In this document: positions 1 through 6,385 of the stretch, piece after piece
How positions within the stretch are numbered: position 1 is the first letter of the stretch
Layout of the letters: every line of letters starts with the position of its first letter
Assembly (NCBI GenBank): GCA_900553205.1
Contig: USCK01000044.1
Location: forward strand, 1 to 12,790
Origin: an uncultured bacterium
GTDB taxonomy: Bacteria; Cyanobacteriota; Vampirovibrionia; Gastranaerophilales; Gastranaerophilaceae
Length of the DNA stretch: 12,790 nucleotides
Direction of reading: 5' to 3'
The notes under the pieces: generated by a model
Told to the model about the DNA's origin: nothing
What the model saw: only the letters and a program-made list of their open reading frames with translations
Database searches by the model: none
Program-made: the position numbers and the translations under genes

Positions 1-213
1 TAGAATATCAAGAGCTTCACTCTTAATTCTATCTGTTCCAACATTTCTTTCTACAATATTTCTTGGAGCTTTTCCTTTTCTAAATCCGGGGATATTGATA
101 TATCTGGCATAATTCTTAACAGCTCTATTATATGCATCTACTCCTTCTTTTGCAGGTATTTCAATTTCTACCTTTGCAATATTGTTTGATTCTTTTTGTA
201 AATCTACTTTCAT
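1..213 (-). CDS. tig: Trigger factor, N-terminal part (gene runs off the left edge)
   Basis: The reverse strand from 213 reads as an open frame of 71 codons that is still open at the window edge. The product begins MKVDLQKESNNIAKVEIEIP and carries the trigger-factor ribosome-docking signature GFRKGKAPRNIVE at residues 43-55. The family is a ribosome-associated peptidyl-prolyl isomerase and chaperone; the signature loop contacts ribosomal protein L23 at the exit tunnel. Only the ribosome-binding domain is visible; the PPIase and C-terminal domains lie outside. The ATG has a Shine-Dalgarno-like AAGGGA 6 nt upstream. It is transcribed divergently from accD across a 248-bp spacer in which I could not define a convincing tig promoter. 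Confidence 0.93.
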   Translation of the reverse strand, partial: MKVDLQKESNNIAKVEIEIPAKEGVDAYNRAVKNYARYINIPGFRKGKAPRNIVERNVGTDRIKSEALDIL

Positions 214-376
214 TTTTATTCCCTTATTTTTCTACTATATATCTATAATTAACCATGATAAGGGTATCTCAAACAAACTTTTAGTGCAAGTACTGAGGGT
301 AAATTTGAACGAAATTAAAATAAGCTTTCTCAAATTATTAAATACTTAACAATTCCTAATACAAACTTCATAAAAC

Positions 377-404
377 TAGACTTATCAAATTTTTAGTGTA
401 TAAT
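377..404 (+). promoter_or_regulatory. Putative sigma70-type promoter of the accD operon
   Basis: TAGACT (377-382) and a perfect TATAAT (399-404) are separated by 16 bp, placing the start near 411 and leaving a leader of about 50 nt before accD. The -35 matches consensus at 4 of 6 positions. The rest of the 214-461 spacer shows no gene. Confidence 0.55.
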
Positions 405-435
405 TGCAGATGTCAAATATAATTAGGGTATGGGG

Positions 436-451
436 ACAGCAAGTTCGCTGT
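436..451 (+). promoter_or_regulatory. Small leader hairpin just upstream of the accD ribosome binding site
   Basis: ACAGC (436-440) and GCTGT (447-451) form a 5-bp stem with a 6-nt loop. It is followed directly by AAAGGAAGA (452-460), which serves as the accD ribosome binding site. It sits in the untranslated leader and has no T-run, so it is not a terminator. A translational control role is inference. Confidence 0.4.
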
Positions 452-461
452 AAAGGAAGAT

Positions 462-1328
462 ATGACAATACAAGAATGGTTTGATAAACGAAAAGAAGCT
501 CAGATTGAACGCAGAGCAAGAGAAGCAAAAATGGAAGCTGAAACAATACCAGGGCTTTGGGTAAAATGCGTTCACTGTGAAGCTCAACTTACTAAAAAAG
601 AATTAGAAGATAATATGATGGTATGCCCACTTTGTGAATACCATTTCAGAATAAACGCAAAAACAAGAATCGCTCAATTATTTGATAAAGATTCTTTTGA
701 AGAACTAAATAAAAACATTTTACCGACAGATCCATTGGAATTTGTTGATACTGTTTCTTACAAAACACGATTAGAAAATGCTCACAATAAGACAAATCTT
801 GATGAAGCCGTTATCACAGGTATCGGAACAATTAACGGTCACAAAGTTGCAGCTGCTATTATGGATTTTGACTTTATGGGTGGTTCAATGGGTAGTGTCG
901 TTGGTGAAAAAGTTACCAGAATTATAGAAGAAGCTATTAAACAAAAACTTCCTGTTATCGCTATTACTTCATCAGGTGGCGCAAGAATGCAAGAAAGTGC
1001 TTTGTCTCTAATGCAAATGGCAAAAACCTCTTGTGCTTTATCAAGACTTGATGAGGCTGGACTTTTGTATATCAATATCTTAACAGAACCTACATTTGGT
1101 GGTATTACTGCCAGCTTTGGTACTTTGGGTGATATTATTATCGCAGAACAAGGTGCCAGAATCGGATTTGCAGGCAGAAGGGTTATAGAACAAACTATTC
1201 GTCAAAAACTTCCTGCAGATTTTCAAACAGCAGAATACCTTCTTAAGTATGGTCAAGTGGATATGGTATTCAAACGCTCGGAATTGAAGGATAAATTAGC
1301 AAAAGTTTTAGAAATGCACGGAGTATAA
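462..1328 (+). CDS. accD: Acetyl-CoA carboxylase carboxyltransferase subunit beta
   Basis: 288 residues, normal for AccD. The N-terminal zinc ribbon is visible as C36-x2-C39 and C55-x2-C58, followed by the crotonase-fold carboxyltransferase domain with the glycine-rich stretch around SSGGARMQE (about 169-177) and the TEPTFGGITASFG region (about 208-220). With AccA it forms the alpha2beta2 cytoplasmic carboxyltransferase that moves the carboxyl group from carboxybiotin to acetyl-CoA, giving malonyl-CoA for fatty-acid synthesis. The ATG at 462 follows AAAGGAAGA closely. It is the first gene of accD-accA-prmA; only one base separates its stop from the accA start. The biotin carboxylase and BCCP genes are not in this window. 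Confidence 0.97.
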   Translation: MTIQEWFDKRKEAQIERRAREAKMEAETIPGLWVKCVHCEAQLTKKELEDNMMVCPLCEYHFRINAKTRIAQLFDKDSFEELNKNILPTDPLEFVDTVSYKTRLENAHNKTNLDEAVITGIGTINGHKVAAAIMDFDFMGGSMGSVVGEKVTRIIEEAIKQKLPVIAITSSGGARMQESALSLMQMAKTSCALSRLDEAGLLYINILTEPTFGGITASFGTLGDIIIAEQGARIGFAGRRVIEQTIRQKLPADFQTAEYLLKYGQVDMVFKRSELKDKLAKVLEMHGV

Positions 1329-1329
1329 T

Positions 1330-2283
1330 ATGTCAGTATTGGAATTCGAAAAACCATTAGTAGAAATAGAAAAGAAAATACAAGAATTAAAAAAAATAAG
1401 TGCGGAGTCAGGCATGGACTTAGATAAAGAAATCGAAACATTTGAACAACAAGCAAATGATTATAAAAAAGAATTATATACCAATTTGAAACCTTCTCAA
1501 AAACTTCAAATTGCAAGACATCAAGAAAGACCAAACTTTCTTGATTATGTAAATTTGATTTGCGAAGATTTTGAAGAAATGCATGGCGACAGAACCGGTA
1601 TGGACGATAGAGCCATTATCGGTGGTCTTGCGAAAATTGGTGATAAACGAGTTATGCTTGTCGGCACTCAAAAAGGTAAAACTACAAAAGAAAACCTTGA
1701 GTACAATTTTGGTATGCCTCAACCACAAGGATATAGAAAAGCGCTTAGACTTTTCTATCACGCAAACAAGTTTAATATGCCGATTATTACTCTTATTGAT
1801 ACTCCGGGGGCATATCCTGGTATTAGTGCAGAAGAAACCGGACAAGGTATTGCTATTGCAGTAAACCTAAAAGAAATGGCAAAATTAAATGTACCTATTA
1901 TTGCTATTATCACTGGTGAAGGCTGTAGTGGTGGCGCTTTGGGTTTAGGTGTTGCAAATAAAGTTTTGATGCTTGAACATTCATACTACACAGTTATTTC
2001 TCCTGAAGGTTGTGCTTCTATTTTGTGGAGAGATGCAGCCAAATTTGCCGAAGCTGCAGATGCACTAAAAATAACTGCTGATGATTTAATTAAATTCAAT
2101 ATTATTGATGGAAAAATTCTAGAACCTGTTGGTGGTGCTCATACTAATCATCAAGAAATGGGTGAGAATATGAAAAAAGCCATTTTGGATTCATTAAACG
2201 AATTGTCAAGCTTGTCTAAAGAAGAATTAAGAAATCAAAGATATGACAAATTTAGACACATGGGTGCTTTTATCGAAGGTTAG
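1330..2283 (+). CDS. accA: Acetyl-CoA carboxylase carboxyltransferase subunit alpha
   Basis: 317 residues, matching the family (about 319 in E. coli). A helical N-terminal segment (1-70) precedes the carboxyltransferase core with HGDR (85-88), DTPGAYPG (157-164), GEGCSGGALG (196-205) and the SPEGCASILW stretch (224-233), which contribute the oxyanion holes for carboxybiotin and acetyl-CoA. It partners AccD. The start is set by GGAG at 1320-1323 inside the end of accD, 6 nt before the ATG, so translation is probably coupled and subunit stoichiometry fixed by the operon. All expected motifs are intact. Confidence 0.97.
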   Translation: MSVLEFEKPLVEIEKKIQELKKISAESGMDLDKEIETFEQQANDYKKELYTNLKPSQKLQIARHQERPNFLDYVNLICEDFEEMHGDRTGMDDRAIIGGLAKIGDKRVMLVGTQKGKTTKENLEYNFGMPQPQGYRKALRLFYHANKFNMPIITLIDTPGAYPGISAEETGQGIAIAVNLKEMAKLNVPIIAIITGEGCSGGALGLGVANKVLMLEHSYYTVISPEGCASILWRDAAKFAEAADALKITADDLIKFNIIDGKILEPVGGAHTNHQEMGENMKKAILDSLNELSSLSKEELRNQRYDKFRHMGAFIEG

Positions 2284-2286
2284 TTA

Positions 2287-3186
2287 ATGGATAATTATTT
2301 AGAACTAAAAATATCTATTAATCCTAAAATGGAAGATACTGTTTCTTGCATCTGTTTTGAGCAATTTAACTGTGAAGGTGTTGTTCTTGCAGAAGAAAAA
2401 TACAAAGATTTAGAAATGGTATCAACAACTGAAGGCACTTTAAAAGTATTTTTAACTGACGAAAGCGAAAAAGACATAAACAAAATCAAGTCTGTCCTAA
2501 ATGAAGAGAGAGAGTTTTTAAAACAACAAGGTTTGACAGATGAAGAATTGGGTACTTGGGATATTTCTTTTGAAGAAAAAGCAAATGAGGACTGGTCAAA
2601 AAAATGGAAAGAAAATTGGGATGTAACCCATATTTCTGACAATGTTGTAATTGTACCGTCTTGGTTAAATTATCAACCAAAAGAAAACGAAATAGTTATC
2701 TCACTAGACCCTGGACACGCTTTTGGAACAGGTACTCACCAAACAACACAGTTATGCGTAACGGCTATGGAAGAATTTTTCAAAGGTGGTTATGTTGCAG
2801 ATATCGGAACAGGCTCAGGGATTCTTGCAATAATTGCAAAGAAAATGGGTGCTGATTATGTTTATGGTTGTGATAACGACCCTGATGTCATTGATGTTGC
2901 TAAAGAAAATGCTCAAAAGAATAATGCTGAATGTGTGTTTGAATACAAAACTGCAGACAAGTTAACAGAAACTTTTGATTTTGTTTGTGCGAATATTTTG
3001 CACAATGTGTTAGCAATAATTATGCCTGACTTAAAAAATTTACTTAAACCTGACGGTAAACTTGTTCTATCAGGAATTTTGGACGAGAAAAAACCTGTAG
3101 TTCTTGAAGCAATAGAAAAGAATGGCTTGAAAATATTGAAAACAAATTATCAAGACCAATGGGTATCATTTGTAGTTTCAAAGTAA
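2287..3186 (+). CDS. prmA: Ribosomal protein L11 methyltransferase
   Basis: 299 residues, close to the usual length of about 293. The N-terminal L11-recognition domain is followed by the linker motif EDWSKKWKENW (101-111) and the Rossmann-fold methyltransferase: DPGHAFGTGTHQTT (141-154), the SAM-binding motif I VADIGTGSGILA (170-181), acidic motif II GCDNDP (194-199) and CANIL (234-238). The family trimethylates lysines and the N-terminus of ribosomal protein L11 using S-adenosylmethionine. The ATG lies three bases after the accA stop and uses GAAGG at the end of accA, so it is the third gene of the operon. Nothing links the function directly to acetyl-CoA carboxylase. It ends against the convergent acetyltransferase gene. 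Confidence 0.95.
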   Translation: MDNYLELKISINPKMEDTVSCICFEQFNCEGVVLAEEKYKDLEMVSTTEGTLKVFLTDESEKDINKIKSVLNEEREFLKQQGLTDEELGTWDISFEEKANEDWSKKWKENWDVTHISDNVVIVPSWLNYQPKENEIVISLDPGHAFGTGTHQTTQLCVTAMEEFFKGGYVADIGTGSGILAIIAKKMGADYVYGCDNDPDVIDVAKENAQKNNAECVFEYKTADKLTETFDFVCANILHNVLAIIMPDLKNLLKPDGKLVLSGILDEKKPVVLEAIEKNGLKILKTNYQDQWVSFVVSK

Positions 3187-3215
3187 AACTTGAGCTTTGA
3201 TTTTATAATTTTTTT
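3178..3215 (+). terminator. Possible terminator at the end of the accD-accA-prmA operon
   Basis: TCAAAG (3178-3183) pairs with CTTTGA (3195-3200) around an 11-nt loop that includes the prmA stop. It is followed by TTTT (3201-3204) and TTTTTTT (3209-3215). The stem is short and AT-rich, so the call is tentative. The tract overlaps the end of the convergent gene. Confidence 0.3.
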
Positions 3216-3856
3216 GATAGACAAGATGCAAACTCTGGGTAATCTTTACGCTCTTTCGCAACCTCATCAATCAGCTCTTGGTTAGTGGTATCGACAAATC
3301 CTTGTTTTGCATAAAAAGGCACAGATTCTTTATATGCAACTAAAAAGGCATCATCATAACGACCTTTTGAAGTATCAATAACGCTATTCATCAATTTTTG
3401 TGCTATATGATTTTTACGATATTCTTTATCTACAGCTAAAGAATCAATATATAATGTTCTATCATTATTTACTTTCGCTGAAAGATTTAACGGAGTAGAT
3501 ACAATACCTGCACAAATTTTGCCATCTGAGCTTTTGCCGAGCAACATTGTTGTATCAGGATTTTGGATAAGGTCGCTATAACTTGGAAGCATACATTCTT
3601 TTATATAGTCATCATATACTTCCTTCCTAAATGTTTGAGCATCTTTTCTGCACTGTTTCCAATATGGGTGCGCTGACTGATTAGCAAAATTATCTAAGAA
3701 GAAATTGGATACATCTTGTAAAAAGTCTTTTGAAGCATTCTTCGTATAATCAATTTCATTGAAAGAAATGACATCTTGGTTGGTTTTAATTTTAAAAGGT
3801 TTTATCGGGTGATTTAGTGATGTAAAACCTACCGAACCTCTTGCTCTTATATCCAT
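3203..3856 (-). CDS. GNAT-family N-acetyltransferase
   Basis: I start the gene at the ATG at 3856 (217 residues) because GGAG lies 7 nt upstream; a GTG at 3871 would put that site inside the gene. The C-terminal half has the GNAT fold: strand-turn LYIDSLAVDKEYRKNHIAQKLM (about 135-156) corresponds to the acetyl-CoA-binding motif A, and VPFYAKQGF (179-187) to motif B. The usual glycine of the Q/R-x-x-G-x-G/A loop is replaced (R-K-N-H-I-A), so cofactor binding may differ. The first 110 residues contain a region (40-100) rich in aromatic and charged residues that I do not recognise. The substrate is unknown. It is convergent with prmA and divergent from the ybaK-like gene. Confidence 0.85.
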   Translation of the reverse strand: MDIRARGSVGFTSLNHPIKPFKIKTNQDVISFNEIDYTKNASKDFLQDVSNFFLDNFANQSAHPYWKQCRKDAQTFRKEVYDDYIKECMLPSYSDLIQNPDTTMLLGKSSDGKICAGIVSTPLNLSAKVNNDRTLYIDSLAVDKEYRKNHIAQKLMNSVIDTSKGRYDDAFLVAYKESVPFYAKQGFVDTTNQELIDEVAKERKDYPEFASCLSKKL

Positions 3857-3883
3857 AAAGAAACTCCACACTTACACTCTGTA

Positions 3884-3935
3884 ATTATATAAACACTCTA
3901 AAAATTTATTTTGCTATTTTATAAATAAATGTAAA
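3884..3935 (-). promoter_or_regulatory. GNAT gene promoter with an upstream HLR1-like box
   Basis: On the minus strand a TATAAT (3884-3889) lies 28 nt before the ATG, with no good -35. Upstream of where the -35 should be, the minus strand reads TTTACATTTATTTATAAA (3918-3935). This fits the cyanobacterial RpaB-binding HLR1 consensus (two G/T-TTACA-W-W repeats 2 bp apart), with one full half-site and one half-site with a single C-to-T change. The second half is simple AT-rich sequence, so chance is a real possibility. Confidence 0.4.
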
Positions 3936-3971
3936 TCCGACTTGTAATGCAAAAAAGTTTATTTTATAAAA

Positions 3972-4000
3972 TAGACAACAATATTCTTTTATTTTATGAT
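3972..4000 (+). promoter_or_regulatory. Promoter of the ybaK-like gene, placed for a leaderless mRNA
   Basis: TAGACA (3972-3977), an exact 17-bp spacer and TATGAT (3995-4000) each match consensus at 5 of 6 positions. The expected transcription start, 7 nt after the -10, is the A of the ATG at 4007. Confidence 0.65.
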
Positions 4001-4006
4001 TCAGGT

Positions 4007-4477
4007 ATGGAATACAAAACTAATGTAATGAGAGTTTTGGATAAACTCAAAATAAAATATAATCATTATTCTTATGCCGATACCGATGCGATTTCAGGGA
4101 TTGAAGTTGCAACTGTTTTGGGACAAAACCCTGAAAGAGTGTTTAAAACTTTGGTAACTGTCGGAAAATCCAAACAGATTTATGTATTTATGATTCCTGT
4201 AGCAGAAGAATTGGATTTGAAAAAAGCTGCAAAATCAGTAGGCGAAAAGTCTGTTGAAATGCTGAAATCAAAAGACCTGTTGCATGCTGTCGGTTATATC
4301 CATGGAGGTTGCTCTCCGATTGGAATGAAGAAGAATTTTCCAACAACAATACATTCTTCGGCACAAGAATTTGAAACTATTATTTTTAGCGCCGGCAAAA
4401 TCGGATATCAAGTTGAACTCTCAGTTGAAAATTTGAAAAAAGTTATCAGAATAAATCTCGCTGATATTATTGCTTGA
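4007..4477 (+). CDS. ybaK: YbaK/EbsC-family Cys-tRNA(Pro)/aminoacyl-tRNA deacylase
   Basis: 156 residues from the ATG at 4007, the normal family length (E. coli YbaK has 159). The start MEYKTNVMRVLDKLKIKY is where the family begins. An in-frame ATG at 3947 would add 20 unrelated residues, has no ribosome binding site, and would lie upstream of the predicted promoter. Conserved features are VFKTL (45-49, with K47 at the position of the essential lysine), GYIHGGCSPIGMKK (96-109) and SAGKIGYQVEL (128-138). The family hydrolyses mischarged Cys-tRNA(Pro) (or related mischarged tRNAs) after prolyl-tRNA synthetase errors, in the cytoplasm. There is no Shine-Dalgarno sequence before 4007. kdsB follows 65 bp downstream. 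Confidence 0.9.
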   Translation: MEYKTNVMRVLDKLKIKYNHYSYADTDAISGIEVATVLGQNPERVFKTLVTVGKSKQIYVFMIPVAEELDLKKAAKSVGEKSVEMLKSKDLLHAVGYIHGGCSPIGMKKNFPTTIHSSAQEFETIIFSAGKIGYQVELSVENLKKVIRINLADIIA

Positions 4478-4480
4478 TTT

Positions 4481-4494
4481 ATAATCATGATTAT
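4481..4494. repeat. Perfect 14-bp AT-rich palindrome between ybaK and kdsB
   Basis: ATAATCATGATTAT is its own reverse complement and starts 3 bp after the ybaK stop. It lacks a GC stem and T-run, so it is a poor terminator. A protein-binding site ahead of kdsB is possible. I see no strong kdsB promoter in the 65-bp gap. Confidence 0.35.
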
Positions 4495-4542
4495 TTATAG
4501 TTTTGGTGATATTATTATTCTATAAAAAGAGAGGAAATTTTT

Positions 4543-5286
4543 ATGGAAAAGCAAACAGCTATTATTATACCTGCACGTTATGAATCCAGCAGATTAAGAG
4601 GGAAACCGTTGATAGAAGTCGGTGGGAAACCTATTATTCAGTGGGTTTTTGAAAAAGCTGTTCAGGCTCAATTAGCAGACAGAGTCATTATTGCAACAGA
4701 TAATGAAAAAATATATGAAACTTCTTTGATGTTTGGTGCAGAAGCTGAAATGACGCTAGACACGCATAACAGTGGCAGTGATAGAATTGCAGAGGTTGCA
4801 GAACGTCACCCTGAGATAGGTTATATTGTAAACCTACAAGGTGATGAACCTATGATAAATCCTGAAACTATTGATACAGTTATCAAATTATTAAAAGATG
4901 ATTCAGAAGCTGATATTTCTACTCTTGTGAGAGAAATCAAAGAAGAAAATGAAATTGTAAACCCAAATCTCGTAAAATGCGTATTTAACAATTTGGGATA
5001 TGCGATGTATTTTTCTCGTTCAAAAATTCCTTACGAAAGAAATGCAGGTCATTCTAAATTCTATGGTCATTTAGGTATTTACGGATATACAAGAGAAGCA
5101 TTATTCAAAATGACAGGTGCCAACCAAACCTCTTTGGAATTGTCAGAAAGTTTGGAACAATTAAGAGCGTTGCAAATGGGTATGAAAATCAAAGTTTCTG
5201 TAGTAGAAGATACCCCTATAGGTATTGATACCATAGAGGATTTGAATAATTTTAAAGCTCGTATTATCAGTAGTCCTCTTTCTTAA
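4543..5286 (+). CDS. kdsB: 3-deoxy-manno-octulosonate cytidylyltransferase (CMP-KDO synthetase)
   Basis: 247 residues, the normal KdsB length. Nucleotidyltransferase motifs are intact: PARYESSRLRGKPL (10-23, CTP-binding loop), HNSGSDRIAE (75-84) and VNLQGDEP (96-103, with the metal-binding aspartate). The enzyme activates KDO with CTP to give CMP-KDO for the lipid A-KDO core of LPS, implying an LPS-type outer membrane. The ATG is preceded by AGAGGAAA with about 8 nt spacing. Other KDO genes (kdsA, kdsC, kdsD, waaA) are not in the window. It may be co-transcribed with ybaK. Confidence 0.96.
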   Translation: MEKQTAIIIPARYESSRLRGKPLIEVGGKPIIQWVFEKAVQAQLADRVIIATDNEKIYETSLMFGAEAEMTLDTHNSGSDRIAEVAERHPEIGYIVNLQGDEPMINPETIDTVIKLLKDDSEADISTLVREIKEENEIVNPNLVKCVFNNLGYAMYFSRSKIPYERNAGHSKFYGHLGIYGYTREALFKMTGANQTSLELSESLEQLRALQMGMKIKVSVVEDTPIGIDTIEDLNNFKARIISSPLS

Positions 5287-5289
5287 GAA

Positions 5290-5317
5290 TAAGAAAAAGT
5301 GCTTGCAATTTTTCTTA
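5290..5317 (+). terminator. Hairpin after kdsB, probable terminator
   Basis: TAAGAAAAA (5290-5298) pairs with TTTTTCTTA (5309-5317). A G/A mismatch, a TG/CA extension and a CTTG tetraloop lie between them. The A-tract stem T-tract layout suits a low-GC terminator, but the stem has little GC. Confidence 0.4.
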
Positions 5318-5331
5318 AATTCTATTAATAT
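5303..5331 (+). promoter_or_regulatory. Possible rpaB promoter
   Basis: TTGCAA (5303-5308) and TAATAT (5326-5331) are 17 bp apart, each 4 of 6 to consensus. The start would be near 5338, giving a leader of about 66 nt. The -35 overlaps the preceding hairpin, so the two calls compete. Confidence 0.3.
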
Positions 5332-5356
5332 AAGTTTATATTTATTTAAAAAACTT

Positions 5357-5379
5357 AAAACATTAAAATGTTTTGTAAC
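5357..5379. promoter_or_regulatory. 18-bp palindrome overlapping an HLR1-like half-site in the rpaB leader
   Basis: AAAACATT (5357-5364) and AATGTTTT (5367-5374) form an 8-bp inverted repeat with a 2-bp centre. On the minus strand GTTACAAA (5372-5379) is an exact HLR1 half-site, but the adjoining half fits poorly (5 of 8). Downstream of the predicted start, this would suit autorepression; that is inference. Confidence 0.3.
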
Positions 5380-5403
5380 AATATTTCATAAGGATGGTTA
5401 ATA

Positions 5404-6168
5404 ATGACTGATAATGAAGAATTACACGACTCACAAAGCGAATCTAATGCTGTTCAAAAAATCTTGGTAGCAGATGATGAAGCTAGTATCAGAAGAATCT
5501 TGGAAACCCGTTTAAAAATGGTTGGCTACGATGTAGTAGTTGCCGAAGACGGTGAAGAAGCTGTAGAAGTTTTCAACAAGACAAATCCTGATTTAGTTGT
5601 TTTAGATGTAATGATGCCAAAAATGGATGGCTATGGTGTAACAAGAGAAATTAGAAGAACCTCAGATGTTCCTATTATTATCTTGACTGCATTGGGCGAT
5701 GTTTCTGAAAGAATTACAGGTCTTGAATTGGGTGCAGATGATTATGTTATTAAACCATTTAGCCCTAAAGAATTGGAAGCAAGAGTAAAAGCTGTATTGA
5801 GAAGAACAACTAATAAAGAAGTTGTTGTTCCAACCGGCACAAAAGCAGTTGCTAAGAATGTTATTACAACAGGTAGCATCAAGATTGATACTGCAAGACG
5901 TCAAGTTTATAGAAAGAACGAAAGAATTCGTTTGACAGGTATGGAATTCAGCTTGTTAGAATTGTTGGTAAACAATTCAGGTCAAGCATATTCAAGAAAC
6001 GAAATCTTGCAACATGTATGGTCTTACCCTGCAGATCATCGCATTGATACAAGGGTTGTAGATGTACACATCTCAAGATTGCGTTCTAAATTGGAAACTG
6101 ATCCTACAAATCCGGAATTGATATTGACAGCTCGTGGAATCGGATATATGTTCCAAAGAATCAATTAA
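5404..6168 (+). CDS. rpaB: OmpR/PhoB-family response regulator, RpaB-like
   Basis: 254 residues. After a 17-residue acidic/polar tail comes the receiver domain (about 18-135): D24 and D25 of the acidic pocket, phospho-acceptor D68 in VVLDVMMP, T95 and K117. A linker (136-155) leads to a winged-helix DNA-binding domain (156-253). The block EASIRRILETRLKMVGY (26-42), LTALGDVSERITGLELGADD (94-113) and the ending LTARGIGYMFQRIN are close to what I know of cyanobacterial RpaB/Ycf27, which binds HLR1 boxes and controls high-light and stress genes with the kinase Hik33/NblS. No histidine kinase adjoins it here, so it is an orphan locally. The start has AAGGA at 5390-5394 with 9 nt spacing. Own transcription unit ending in a strong terminator. 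Confidence 0.93.
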   Translation: MTDNEELHDSQSESNAVQKILVADDEASIRRILETRLKMVGYDVVVAEDGEEAVEVFNKTNPDLVVLDVMMPKMDGYGVTREIRRTSDVPIIILTALGDVSERITGLELGADDYVIKPFSPKELEARVKAVLRRTTNKEVVVPTGTKAVAKNVITTGSIKIDTARRQVYRKNERIRLTGMEFSLLELLVNNSGQAYSRNEILQHVWSYPADHRIDTRVVDVHISRLRSKLETDPTNPELILTARGIGYMFQRIN

Positions 6169-6176
6169 TTTTTCTG

Positions 6177-6205
6177 AAAGAGGTTGATTAAATCAACCTC
6201 TTTTT
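6177..6205 (+). terminator. Strong intrinsic terminator of rpaB
   Basis: AAAGAGGTTGATT (6177-6189) is exactly complementary to AATCAACCTCTTT (6191-6203), and the stem runs into five Ts (6201-6205). It begins 9 bp after the stop codon. Confidence 0.93.
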
Positions 6206-6236
6206 AATAATAAGTACTTGTAGAAAAAAATTGATT

Positions 6237-6245
6237 TGATATAAT
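6237..6245 (+). promoter_or_regulatory. Extended -10 promoter of tRNA-His
   Basis: TGATATAAT (6237-6245) is a perfect extended -10; TTGTAG (6218-6223) is a weak -35. The expected start is near 6252, nine bases before the tRNA. Confidence 0.65.
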
Positions 6246-6260
6246 AAACATTGTAAACAT

Positions 6261-6337
6261 GGCGGGTGTCGTCAAGTGGTTAAGACCTCGGATTGTGGTT
6301 CCGATATTCGTGGGTTCGAATCCCATCTCCCGCCCCA
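6261..6337 (+). tRNA. tRNA-His (anticodon GTG), CCA encoded
   Basis: The sequence folds as a full cloverleaf. The D stem is GTC/GAC. The anticodon stem is TCGGA/TCCGA with loop TTGTGGT (anticodon GTG). The T arm is GTGGG-TTCGAAT-CCCAT, and the acceptor stem GCGGGTG pairs with CTCCCGC apart from one U-U mismatch. The extra 5' G (6261) faces C73 (6334), the G-1:C73 identity pair of histidine tRNAs; CCA is encoded at 6335-6337. It is transcribed alone between the rpaB terminator and its own terminator. Confidence 0.96.
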
Positions 6338-6354
6338 TTTTTAACATTTGTAAG

Positions 6355-6382
6355 AAAAGACTTCTTTAAGAAGTCTTTTTTT
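6355..6382 (+). terminator. Intrinsic terminator of tRNA-His
   Basis: AAAAGACTTCTT (6355-6366) pairs exactly with AAGAAGTCTTTT (6368-6379), and the tract of seven Ts runs to 6382. Confidence 0.9.
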
Positions 6383-6385
6383 GTT

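Noticed and set aside
839..1075. Minus-strand open frame inside accD
   Set aside because: It is a shadow of the intact, motif-complete accD frame with no start signals.
3947..4006. Upstream ATG (3947) as the start of the ybaK-like gene
   Set aside because: The added 20 residues are not family-like, there is no ribosome binding site, and the predicted promoter lies inside this stretch.
6177..6205. The rpaB downstream inverted repeat as a CRISPR or mobile-element repeat
   Set aside because: It is a single hairpin with a T-run right after a stop codon, a standard terminator. I saw no CRISPR-like repeat series in the window.
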